A DNA stretch of 64,000 nt from DASQPR01 sp963836775 (GTDB lineage Bacteria > Actinomycetota > Actinomycetes > Mycobacteriales > Micromonosporaceae): contig CAWIKR010000002.1 in NCBI GenBank assembly GCA_963836775.1, forward strand, positions 1,178,001 to 1,242,000. Reading direction: 5' to 3'. The position numbers and the translations under genes are program-made. The notes under the pieces were generated by a model. The model saw only the letters and a list, made by a program, of their open reading frames with translations, was not told where the DNA came from and made no database searches. This document shows, one piece after another, positions 54,987-63,658 of this stretch; position 1 is the stretch's first letter, and the number at the start of each line of letters is the position of its first letter.

Positions 54987-56631
54987 GTGACTTCGCTCTC
55001 CACCACGGACATCGAGCCCGAGACCGTGGCCGGCGACGAGCCGGCCGAGGCCGGCCCGCGGCCGGTCCCGGAGATCGTACGGCGGCGACTCGCGCCCGAG
55101 ATGCCCTCGGATGGCTGGTTCTCCTGGATCGGCACGCTGGTCGTCGTCGCGATCGCCGGTGTCCTGCGGTTCGTGAACCTGTCGAAGCCCCCTGGCAAGA
55201 TCTTCGACGAGATCTACTACGCCACCGAGGGCCACGACATGATCACCCATGGCGTGGAGTGGAACGCCACCACCAACACCGGCGACTTCGTGGTGCACCC
55301 GCCGCTCGGCAAGTGGCTGATCGGCGTCGGTGAGTGGCTGTTCAAATACAACGAGTTCGGCTGGCGCTTCATGCCGGCGGTCTTCGGCACGCTGTCGATC
55401 CTGATCCTGATCCGGATCACCCGGCGCCTCTTCCGGTCGACCGTGCTGGGTCTCGTCGCCGGTCTTCTGATGGCGCTCGACGGCATGGAGCTGGTGCTGT
55501 CCCGCACCGCTCTGCTCGACATCTTCCTGATGTTCTTCATCCTGGCCGCGTTCGGCTGCCTGGTGTTGGACCGGGACGCACGGCGACGCCGGTGGCTGCG
55601 GGCGATCGAGAACGGTCTGGATCCGACCAATCCCAGCCGCGCCGGCCGGCCCCGGACGCCGTGGCGTCAGAGCATCCCGTGGTGGCGGCTGGCGGCCGCG
55701 GTGATGACCGGATGCGCGATGTCGGTCAAGTGGAGCGCACTCTGGTACATCTTCCTGTTCCTGTTGCTCATCGTGATCTGGGAGATCGGCACCCGTCGCA
55801 GCGCTGGGGCGCCACATCCGATCCGGGACACGCTGCTGGACGAGGCCGGCTGGGTGATCGGGTTCGGCGTCGTCATCTGCGCGGTCTACCTGGCCAGCTG
55901 GACCGGCTGGTTCGTGACCGGCGACGGCTGGGGCCGCGCGGTCGCGCCGGGCACCGAACCCGGTCTGGGGGGCGCTGACCAACCTGTACCACTACCACAA
56001 GGAAGCGCTGCACTTTCACGACACGTTGACGGCGCACCATGACTATCAATCGTGGCCGTGGCAGTGGCTGCTGCTGGGCCGGCCGGTGGCGTTCTACTAC
56101 TCGCCGGCCGGGGGCTGCGGAGCGGCGAGCTGCTCCGCCGAAGTGCTGCTGCTCGGCACGCCGTTGCTCTGGTGGTCGTTCCTGCCGGCGCTGTTCGGCA
56201 CCGCCGCCTTCGGCATCGCACGCCGGGACTGGCGGGCTCTGACGATCATCCTGGGCGCTCTGATCGGCATCGTGCCGTGGTTCCGCTACGAATTGCTGGA
56301 CCGCACGATGTTCTACTTCTACGCCGCACCGGCCTTGCCGTTCCTGATCATGTCGGTGGTGTATGTCTTCGGCGCCATCATGCGGGCCCCTGCGATCGCC
56401 GGTGCCCGCCCAGCCGTGGCCGAACGGCCGCCGCCCGGATCGACGCTCTGGGAGCAGTTCAAGTCCGGCTACAACCGCGACCCGCGGCTCTTCTACGGCG
56501 CCGTCGGCATGGGCGTCTACTTGCTCGTGATCGCCTGGTGTTTCTGGTACTTCTGGCCGATCTACACCGGCGAGCGCATCACCTACACGGCGTGGTATGC
56601 CCACATGTGGCTAGGCGGCCGCTGGATCTAG
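54987..56631 (+). CDS. Protein O-mannosyltransferase, one frame break
   Basis: Dolichyl-phosphate-mannose-protein mannosyltransferase (GT39), polytopic. GTG 54987. FVNLSKPPGKIFDEIYYATE (catalytic DE), VVHPPLGKWLIGVGEWLFKY, LGLVAGLLMALDGMELVLSR, CAMSVKWSALWYIFLFLLLI. The G-run 55967-55972 has one extra G: after it the true frame reads LTNLYHYHKEALHFHDTLTA, SWPWQWLLLGRPVAFYYSPA, to LGGRWI at 56631. Corrected length about 547 residues. Glycosylates secreted proteins; lipoproteins in this window could be substrates. Confidence 0.93.
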
Positions 56632-56742
56632 GAACGGCGATCCCGCGCTGCTGAAGGACCACGAGTCGATGTCGCCGCGGCTAGCATCAGGGCGCCACCG
56701 GACGCTGGGACGGCCAACCGCTCAGACTCCGACCCCGCCACG

Positions 56743-57504
56743 CTAGTGCTCGTGGCGGGCGGCGTTGGCGAGGATCGCGTCGTGGACATATTGCGCAAGT
56801 CCCGGCGCGACCTTCTCGTAGTTGGCGGTGAACCGCTCATCGGCGACGTACATCGCGGCGAGACCTGTCTGCATCTCGTACGAGCAGTCGTAGAACCAGC
56901 GGGAGATGTGCTGCCGGTGCCGTTCCACCGCGTCCATCGCGGCCTCCGAATCAGCCGGCTCACCGGCCGTCATGGCCGCTGCGATTGCGGCCGTGATGTC
57001 CTGCGCCTCGTCCTTGATCGCCTGCCAGTCGGACTTGCGGTAGGACCGGGTCCGGCGCTGCGACGCCCGGTACGCGTCGGTGTCGCCCCAGCGCTGCTCG
57101 GCCTCATCGGCATACTGCGCCGGATCGTTGTCCCCGAAGACCTCGAACCGCTCCTCGGGCGTGAGTGAAATCCCCATCGTCTCTGCCTCCATGGCTCGTT
57201 CGACGGCCCGCACCATGTCGGTCAGGCGACCGATCCGGCCACTCAGCAGATCATGCTGGCGCCGCAGGTGGGCTCGGTGATCCGCGGTCGGATCACCGAG
57301 CAGGACCGCGATGTCGTCGAGGGCGAAGCCGAGCTCCCGGTAGTACAGGATGTGCTGCAGCCGCTCCAGATCACCGTCGCGGTAGCGGCGGTAGCCGGCG
57401 GTGGACCGGTGACCCGGTGACAGCAGCCCGATCTCGTCGTAGTGGTGCAGCGTCCGCACCGTCACTCCGGCAAGGCCGGCAACCTGCCCGACCGTGTAAC
57501 TCAT
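56743..57504 (-). CDS. MerR-family regulator with TipAS antibiotic-recognition domain
   Basis: 253 residues. MerR HTH: SYTVGQVAGLAGVTVRTLHH, YDEIGLLSPGHRSTAGYRRY. Coiled-coil linker RIGRLTDMVRAVERAME, then the TipAS domain: EERFEVFGDNDPAQYADEAE, RHRQHISRWFYDCSYEMQTG, LAAMYVADERFTANYEKVAP. The Cys in FYDC matches the thiopeptide-binding Cys of TipA. Regulators of this kind are self-activated on binding thiopeptide antibiotics. Confidence 0.9.
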   Translation of the reverse strand: MSYTVGQVAGLAGVTVRTLHHYDEIGLLSPGHRSTAGYRRYRDGDLERLQHILYYRELGFALDDIAVLLGDPTADHRAHLRRQHDLLSGRIGRLTDMVRAVERAMEAETMGISLTPEERFEVFGDNDPAQYADEAEQRWGDTDAYRASQRRTRSYRKSDWQAIKDEAQDITAAIAAAMTAGEPADSEAAMDAVERHRQHISRWFYDCSYEMQTGLAAMYVADERFTANYEKVAPGLAQYVHDAILANAARHEH

Positions 57505-57531
57505 GGCGTCCCCCTCTCGTGCAGATCAAGG

Positions 57532-57559
57532 GTTAACCATCACGTTACGTGAGGGTCAA
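57532..57559 (-). promoter_or_regulatory. MerR-type promoter of the TipA-like gene
   Basis: Reading on the minus strand: TTGACC (57554-57559), then an overlapping dyad TCACGT-A-ACGTGA (57540-57552), then TAACCC, with an 18-base spacer. A dyad inside an overlong spacer is the hallmark of MerR-family control. It overlaps the last codon of the upstream GNAT gene. Confidence 0.8.
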
Positions 57560-58482
57560 GCTGACTTTTCCGCGATGCTCTTCACGTAGAGGACTGTTTG
57601 GGTGCGGTCCCGGAAGCCGACCCCGCGGTAGAGCGCGGCCGGGCCCGGATTCTCCGGAGTCTCGTACGAGTTGACGACGGCGCTGGTCCCGCCGAGATCT
57701 CGGAGCGCTCGCAGCGCCGCCAGGCAGACCGCACGGGACAGGCCCAGCCGTCGGAAGTCGGCGTGCGTGCCGACCGGCTCGACCAGGCCGCAACCCGATG
57801 ACTCGTCCAGCCAGATAAGGCAGTTGGCGGCGAGGCGGCCGTCCGGCGCCTGCACCACCCAGTCAAGATCCATCCGGTACGGCGGGGCCGCCATCACGTT
57901 GGCGTAGCTCTCCGGCGTCACCCGGGACGGCGCGAACGCGCTGCGGTGCACCTCGACCCGGGCCGGCACGTCCTCCGTCCCGCCGATCGGCCGCGCCGTG
58001 AACCCGTCGGGCAGCACCGGCTCGTCGATGACCGCCAGGTCGTGAAGGTAGCGGTTCATCCCGTGCGGATCGTCCGGCTGCAGGCGGAATCCGGCGCCCT
58101 CGAACAATTCGATCATGTACGGCTCGGCCGCCATCGCGTACGCGGACAGGTCCGTCCCCGTCGCCACACTCTCGAACCAGGCCAGCACCTCCGGTCCGAC
58201 CCGAGCCGCATGGGCCGGATCGATCGCCAGGTCCAGGTGGCCGGGCAGGCGTGCCCAGCCCCAGGCCACGATCTCGTCCGAGCCGTCCGAGCCGTCCGAG
58301 CCGTCCGAGCCGTCCGCGGTCCAGTAGGCGGTAGGCCACTCCGGCTCCCGGCCGATGTGCATGTTCCGGCCCCACGCCAGGTCGCCGACGTGCCAGGAGG
58401 ACTCGGGCCGCCACAGCCGCGCGGTGAGCCGCTGCATGATGCGTACCCCAGATTGATCAGTGACCGCGACGCGCGTTGCCAT
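57556..58482 (-). CDS. GNAT-family N-acetyltransferase (double domain)
   Basis: 308 residues from ATG 58482. The C-terminal GNAT core has LIWLDESSGCGLVEPVGTHA, DFRRLGLSRAVCLAALRALR (acetyl-CoA loop R-x-x-G-L), TPENPGPAALYRGVGFRDRT. The N-terminal half is a degenerate second GNAT with DGSDGSDGSDGSD, a run encoded by a 9-bp tandem repeat. Substrate unknown. Ends inside the promoter of the TipA-like gene. Confidence 0.82.
   Translation of the reverse strand: MATRVAVTDQSGVRIMQRLTARLWRPESSWHVGDLAWGRNMHIGREPEWPTAYWTADGSDGSDGSDGSDEIVAWGWARLPGHLDLAIDPAHAARVGPEVLAWFESVATGTDLSAYAMAAEPYMIELFEGAGFRLQPDDPHGMNRYLHDLAVIDEPVLPDGFTARPIGGTEDVPARVEVHRSAFAPSRVTPESYANVMAAPPYRMDLDWVVQAPDGRLAANCLIWLDESSGCGLVEPVGTHADFRRLGLSRAVCLAALRALRDLGGTSAVVNSYETPENPGPAALYRGVGFRDRTQTVLYVKSIAEKSA
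58274..58316. repeat. 9-bp tandem repeat inside the GNAT gene
   Basis: About 4.5 copies of GTCCGAGCC in direct tandem. They encode Gly-Ser-Asp repeats in a surface loop. The unit is a multiple of three, so copy-number change keeps the frame. Confidence 0.9.
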
Positions 58483-58555
58483 GGCGGCATTGAACACCAG
58501 ACCGCGCCGCCGGCCAACCGAAAAAGAGCCGCCGCGAACCGAGAGAGCCGGCCGA

Positions 58556-58603
58556 AAAGAACGGCCCCCGCGGTCCGGGCGAGTGCCCGGCCACGGGGGC
58601 CGC
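58556..58603 (-). terminator. Strong terminator after the subtilase gene
   Basis: Left arm 58562-58580 and right arm 58584-58602 pair over about 18 positions, starting CGGCCCCCG and closing CGGGGGCCG. On the minus strand it is followed by GTTCTTTT. It stands 32 bases beyond the protease stop. Confidence 0.9.
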
Positions 58604-58634
58604 GTGGTCAATTCAGAGAATCAACCGGGGTAGA

Positions 58635-61600
58635 TCAGGAGGCCGGGATGACCGCGATGGTCTGGGTCTCCTGCGTGGACTTGTTGTCCGCCGAAATGAT
58701 CATCAGACCCTTCGCCGGCGACTGCGCCCACTCGGCGCTGTTGATCGACACGGTCTCGGTCGCTGAGGCGCCCGGGGTCACCGAGTCGAACTGGCCGGTG
58801 CTGATCGCCGAGGTGAACGGGTTGAACACCGCGCTGCCGGCCACCACGTCGCCGATCGACGAGTCAAGCAGGCTCGACGACTGAGCGTGGTAGGTGAACC
58901 GCGGGTTGGTGTCCGCCGACAGGCATGCCTCGCCCTCGGTGCACAGCTGCGAGAACAACACCGGCACGACCAGCGTGCTGCTGTTGAACGGCGCCGTCGC
59001 CAGGAACTCGACGTCACCTCCGTCGGTGTGCAGCGGGAAGACGGCCACCGCGAGCTGGCCGGTGGCATCCGCGCCCTGCAGGACGCCGAGGTCGGCCGTG
59101 ACGATCGCGTAGTCGTCGTCGCCGTCGTTGTTCACGTCGACGAGGATGTCCCACTCGGTGTCGTCCGCGGTTGACCACTTCGCATTGGTGCCGATCGCGA
59201 ACGCCAGGACGCTTTCGGCCGGATCATCGGTCGGGAAGGACTGCACACCGACGTCAGTGACGTCCGTGTGCCCGAGACCGCTGTCAGCGGTGTCGTGCAG
59301 GCCCCACGCGTAGAAGTCCGCCGTACCCGCACCGGTGCCATCGTTGGACACCGTCGCCGTTCCGGTCAGGTTCTTCTGCAGCTTGTTGACGTTCACCTGA
59401 GTCTTCACGTGAGACGTCGTCTGCGGCACGAAGTAGTACGGAACCCGAAGCGCCACGCCGTTGTTGTTGCCGTTGCTCGGCGTGAACGTGACCAGGCCAG
59501 CCACATCGTGGAACGAGGCCGAGCTGCCCGCGGTCGCGGCGTTGACCGACAGCGTCAGGTTGACGCTCGCCGTGCCACGCGCCGGGACCGTGATGTGGGT
59601 CTGGTTGACGCTGGCCGTGTGCGCGCTGCCCTGCTTGTTGCCGATCGTGACATCGAAGGACGCCGCCGAGTTGCTGAAGTTGCGCAGCGTGATCGCGTTC
59701 GAGTTCTGGTAGTTGCTGGCCAGCTCGGAGTAGCCGAAGTTCACCGATGCTGTGCCGCCGTTGCCGAGCGCGACTACCTGCGTCTGGGTGGCGCCCGGAG
59801 CCTGGATCAGGCCGGTGCCGGCGACACGAGTGGTGTAGCCGGCGACACCCGACGGGACGGCCGTGTTCTCGATGGCCGCCTTCAGGTACTTGACGTTGTT
59901 CCACGTCGGGTGGGCCTGGCGAACCAGGGCCGCCATACCGGTCGTGTGCGGGGCCGCCATCGAGGTGCCGGAGAGCACCGCGACGCCGTTACCCGTACCC
60001 ATGCCGGCCGAGAAGATGCTCACGCCGGGTGCCGAGACGTTCGGCTTGAGCCAGCTGTCGCCGGACCGCGGACCACCGGACGTGAACGACGCCGGGGTCT
60101 TGAAGCCCGGGTTGTTGATGGTGGTAGCCGCGAGGGTGGCGGTGCCACCGTTGGCCCCGAGCCACTTGGCCGTGTCGGTCGACGAGACTCCAAGGAACGG
60201 AATCGTGACGTTGAACTGCTCGCCGCCGGGGTCCGGGTTATTCGTGATCTGGCCCTCGTACGGCGGCAGCGCGGCGGCGTTGTTCACCATGACCACCGCT
60301 GCGGCACCGGCCTTCTCACCGAAGATGGCGCGAGCCACACGAGCGCACGTGCCGCGCTGAGTCACCACGATCTTGCCGGCGACCTTGGCGTTAACGTATT
60401 CCTGCGGGTCGCAACCGAGCGAGATGTCGGAGCCGTTCTTGAGTACGACCACCGGAAGCGTCACGTTCGAGATCGGCGCGCCGTTCGCGTCGATCGCGGT
60501 TGACGATCCGCCGGGCGCGAGCGTGACGTTCGCGCCCGGGAAGCTCGGGGTCGGGTCCATGGCCGCAACGCTGATCACGTCGCTTCCAGACGCCGGGGAG
60601 CCCTCCTCGTACGGAACCTGGTTCTCATTGCCGGCCGAAGCCACAACGATGACTCCGTCCTTGGCCGCGTTGTTTGAAGCGACCGCGCTGGGGTCATCCG
60701 GGGTGCCCCACGGCGAACCGAGGGACATGTTGATGACGTCCATGCCGTGGTCGACGGCCCACTCGATGGCGTCGATGACCACGTTGGTCGAGCCCTCGCA
60801 GCCGAAGACGCGCAGCGAGTAGAGGTCCGCCTTGGGCGCCACACCCGGGCCGACGGTCCAGTCGTGGCCGCTGACCGTGGCGGAGTTGTACGCGCCGTGG
60901 TAGGTCGAGCCGTCGGACAACACACCGAAGCCGACCGCCGTACCCGCGACGTGCGTGCCGTGTCCGGCACAGTCCAGCGGATTCGAGTCCGGAACCGGCA
61001 CCGACTTCGGGTCGTTGGCGTTGTAGTTGTCACCAACGAAGTCGAAGCCGCCCTTGACCTTCGGAGCGTCCGGACCGAACATCGTCGGGTCCGCCGGCTG
61101 AGTGTCGGTCTTCAGCGCGTCCTCGTAAGCCCCGACCGTGCCCGGGCCGCCGAAGTCGGCGTGGGTGTAGTCGATGCCGGTGTCGATGACGGCGACCTTG
61201 ACGCCCTCACCGTGGAAGCCGTTGAGGCCATCCCACACCGCCGGCGCGCCGATCAGCGGCACACCGTGGACGTTGTCCGGCTTGAAGGTCTGCAGCTGGT
61301 GCACGCCAACGACGTTCGGAATGGAGCGCAGCTGGTTGATCTTGTTGCCGGCGATCTGCACCTTTATGCCGTTGTAGGCCTCTTGGTAGTTGCCGAGCAC
61401 CTTGCCGCCGAATCCGCGAACTTTCGACTCGGCGGGCAGCTGGGCCTGGCGCAGGCTGTCCTTGCGGGCCTGACGCTCGGCCTTGGTCAACTTCGTCGCG
61501 GAGTTCGCATCCGTGACCGTGACCGGGTCGCCTGCCATCTGGACAACGACCGTGATCGGCTTGCTCGACAAGCTGGCCGGCCGCACCAGCGATGCCGAAG

Positions 61601-61748
61601 CCGGTGCCTTGTCGAAATGACGGGACTCAAGTCCCGTAGCCCCAGCTTGCGAGGCGTTGCTCACCACGGCGAGCGTCGTCACGAGCACACCAGCGCCGGC
61701 TAGGCCTATGCCTATCCGGCGTCGTGCGCGGTGCCGCACTACATCCAT
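58635..61748 (-). CDS. Secreted S8 subtilisin-like serine protease
   Basis: 1037 residues from ATG 61748 (GGGGAGCAGGA upstream). Signal peptide RRRIGIGLAGAGVLVTTLAV. Propeptide-like segment with VRGFGGKVLGNYQEAYNGIK and IPNVVGVHQLQTF. Catalytic triad: Asp in VKVAVIDTGIDYTHADFGG, His in CAGHGTHVAGTAVGFG, Ser in LSGTSMAAPHTTGMAALVRQ. A PA domain (AKVAGKIVVTQRGTCARVAR) is inserted between His and Ser. The C-terminal 400 residues are beta-rich with DVNNDGDDDYAIV, a possible calcium loop. Likely extracellular protein degradation. Confidence 0.94.
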   Translation of the reverse strand: MDVVRHRARRRIGIGLAGAGVLVTTLAVVSNASQAGATGLESRHFDKAPASASLVRPASLSSKPITVVVQMAGDPVTVTDANSATKLTKAERQARKDSLRQAQLPAESKVRGFGGKVLGNYQEAYNGIKVQIAGNKINQLRSIPNVVGVHQLQTFKPDNVHGVPLIGAPAVWDGLNGFHGEGVKVAVIDTGIDYTHADFGGPGTVGAYEDALKTDTQPADPTMFGPDAPKVKGGFDFVGDNYNANDPKSVPVPDSNPLDCAGHGTHVAGTAVGFGVLSDGSTYHGAYNSATVSGHDWTVGPGVAPKADLYSLRVFGCEGSTNVVIDAIEWAVDHGMDVINMSLGSPWGTPDDPSAVASNNAAKDGVIVVASAGNENQVPYEEGSPASGSDVISVAAMDPTPSFPGANVTLAPGGSSTAIDANGAPISNVTLPVVVLKNGSDISLGCDPQEYVNAKVAGKIVVTQRGTCARVARAIFGEKAGAAAVVMVNNAAALPPYEGQITNNPDPGGEQFNVTIPFLGVSSTDTAKWLGANGGTATLAATTINNPGFKTPASFTSGGPRSGDSWLKPNVSAPGVSIFSAGMGTGNGVAVLSGTSMAAPHTTGMAALVRQAHPTWNNVKYLKAAIENTAVPSGVAGYTTRVAGTGLIQAPGATQTQVVALGNGGTASVNFGYSELASNYQNSNAITLRNFSNSAASFDVTIGNKQGSAHTASVNQTHITVPARGTASVNLTLSVNAATAGSSASFHDVAGLVTFTPSNGNNNGVALRVPYYFVPQTTSHVKTQVNVNKLQKNLTGTATVSNDGTGAGTADFYAWGLHDTADSGLGHTDVTDVGVQSFPTDDPAESVLAFAIGTNAKWSTADDTEWDILVDVNNDGDDDYAIVTADLGVLQGADATGQLAVAVFPLHTDGGDVEFLATAPFNSSTLVVPVLFSQLCTEGEACLSADTNPRFTYHAQSSSLLDSSIGDVVAGSAVFNPFTSAISTGQFDSVTPGASATETVSINSAEWAQSPAKGLMIISADNKSTQETQTIAVIPAS

Positions 61749-62365
61749 TCCTGCTCCCCAACGAAAACCGTCCGCACTAGCCACCGCGACTAGTGCTCCG
61801 TTTTCTACACGGATTCGGCGGCCGAATGAAGACGCCATTCGGACGGTCGTCGATACGGAGCTGACCGAAACGACGATCCTGAAAACCCTCCACATTGGGG
61901 ATGAGCTGGGCAAACGTGAAGCCGGCGAATTTTGAAAATGCACTCACGTTAGGTCGGCAATAGCGACAACTCGTCGATTTCAAGAAGGTCGCCCAAAGCA
62001 TTCCGCCCGGATTTTGGGTAATTTACGGAGATCGATAATTCCGGTATGCCCGAATCCATAGAAACGGATCATTGAATTCGTCGATAGAAGCCCGCGGTTG
62101 CCCGGCTCCGGCGATCCGGCACCCTTCAACAACCCTTTTCCACACCCCAGCTGGGCCTATATCGGTCCTGGCAGGCCCCTATGAGGGCGTTGTGGGGAGC
62201 CATCGACGGGCATCCGGATTCGCGGTGCGTGACCGGTCCGAGGGGAATGCACGGCGACCGATGGGCGTTCGGCCGGACGGCCGCTTTCGCTTCGCGTCGA
62301 CAGCCTGGGGCGTACGCCCAGAGCCGCGCGCCCGGTATCCAGGGCGCAGCACTGGACGACGAACC
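61749..62365. promoter_or_regulatory. Long leader/intergenic region upstream of the protease
   Basis: 617 bases without a supported gene, AT-richer than surroundings for about 61900-62060. Two perfect 7-bp stem-loops stand in the protease leader: GCACTAG/CTAGTGC (61774-61780, 61790-61796) and CCGAATG/CATTCGG (61822-61828, 61836-61842). No match to a riboswitch I can name. The part 62060-62365 beside fabF holds nothing recognised. Confidence 0.5.
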
Positions 62366-63598
62366 TCAGGCAGTGAAGACCAGTGACACGTTCTGCCCGC
62401 CGAAGCCGAACGAGTTGGACAGCGCCGCGGTCATCCGCATTTCGCGAGCGGCACCGTTGACCACATCCAGCGTCACCGCCGGCTCCTTGTGATCGAGATT
62501 GAGCGTCGGCGGGATGACACCGTTGACGACCGAGAGCAGCGTGACAATGCCTTCCACCGCTCCCGCCGCGCCGACCAGGTGCCCGATGCTCGACTTCGGC
62601 GCGGTCAGCACTACGTGATCGCCGAGCGCCTCGGTGATCGCCACCGCCTCCCCGACGTCACCGACGACGGTCGAGGTGGCGTGGCAGTTGACATGCTGCA
62701 CGTCGGTCGCGGTCAGACCGGCGTTGGCGACCGCGCCCCGGATCGCCCGGATCTGGCCGGCACCGGTCGGGTCTGGTCCGGTGATGTGATAAGCGTCCGA
62801 AGTCACCGCGTAGCCGGCGAGCCGGCCGAGCACCGCAGCGCCGCGAGCCGCCGCGAAGTCGGCCCGCTCCAGGATCATCACGCCGGCGCCCTCGCCGAGC
62901 ACGAACCCGTCTCGGTGGACATCGAACGGCCGAGACGCCCGCTCCGGCTCGTCGTTGCGCTTCGACAACGTCCGGGCCTGGGCAAACCCGGCGACGGTCA
63001 GCGGCACGATCGCCGACTCGGAGCCACCCGCGATCACCACATCGGCCTCCCCGGCGCGGATCAGCCGAGCCGCCAGAGCCAGCGCCTCGGCACCCGAGGC
63101 GCACGCGGACACCGGCGTGTAGACGCCGGCCCGGGCTCCGAATTCCAGGCTCACCCAGGCCGCCGGCCCGTTGGGCATCAGCATCGGGACGGTCAGCGGC
63201 GAGATCCGGGTCGGACCCTTCTCCTCCATCAGGTCGTCCTGACCGAGCAGCGTGATCACCCCACCGACGCCGGTGCCGATGACAACCGCGAGGCGGATCG
63301 GATCGACCTCCGGAGCGCCGGCCTGCGTCCACGCCTCGCGCGCGGCAACCAGCGCCGACTGCTGGCAGCGGTCCATCCGGCGAGCCTGCACCCGGGGCAG
63401 CACCGAGTCCGGTGGCACTGCCAGCGGAGCGGCAATCTTCGTCGGCAGTTCCCGGGCGTGATCGATGCCGTCAAACAGGTCGTCGACCCGGCGCACGCCG
63501 GAGCGGCCGGACACGATCCCCTGCCACAGCGCGTCGACGTCGCCGCCGAGCGGCGTGGTGGCGCCCAGGCCGGTGATGACCACCTCAGACGAGCTCAT
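62366..63598 (-). CDS. fabF: 3-oxoacyl-ACP synthase II
   Basis: 410 residues. Catalytic Cys in TPVSACASGAEALALAARLI, His in HVNCHATSTVVGDVGEAVAI, Lys/His in LTAPKSSIGHLVGAAGAVEG; C-terminal SNSFGFGGQNVSLVF. ATG 63598. Elongates acyl chains in type II fatty acid synthesis or a pathway-specific equivalent. Stands alone, without acpP or fabD, and faces a TetR gene across a palindrome, so it is probably a dedicated, regulated copy. Confidence 0.94.
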   Translation of the reverse strand: MSSSEVVITGLGATTPLGGDVDALWQGIVSGRSGVRRVDDLFDGIDHARELPTKIAAPLAVPPDSVLPRVQARRMDRCQQSALVAAREAWTQAGAPEVDPIRLAVVIGTGVGGVITLLGQDDLMEEKGPTRISPLTVPMLMPNGPAAWVSLEFGARAGVYTPVSACASGAEALALAARLIRAGEADVVIAGGSESAIVPLTVAGFAQARTLSKRNDEPERASRPFDVHRDGFVLGEGAGVMILERADFAAARGAAVLGRLAGYAVTSDAYHITGPDPTGAGQIRAIRGAVANAGLTATDVQHVNCHATSTVVGDVGEAVAITEALGDHVVLTAPKSSIGHLVGAAGAVEGIVTLLSVVNGVIPPTLNLDHKEPAVTLDVVNGAAREMRMTAALSNSFGFGGQNVSLVFTA

Positions 63599-63632
63599 AG
63601 CCGAATCCCCTCGTTCCCCCACTTGCATCTCC

Positions 63633-63655
63633 TTAGTTGTATCGCATACAACTAA
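63633..63655. promoter_or_regulatory. TetR operator palindrome between fabF and tetR
   Basis: Perfect inverted repeat TTAGTTGTAT (63633-63642), CGC, ATACAACTAA (63646-63655). It is AT-rich against a GC-rich background, lies between divergent starts and ends four bases before the TetR ATG, so binding would also block the regulator's own ribosome site. Confidence 0.85.
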
Positions 63656-63658
63656 AGG

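Noticed and set aside
61749..62060. c-di-AMP (ydaO) riboswitch before the protease
   Set aside because: Stem-loops exist, but the conserved ydaO core could not be recognised by eye.
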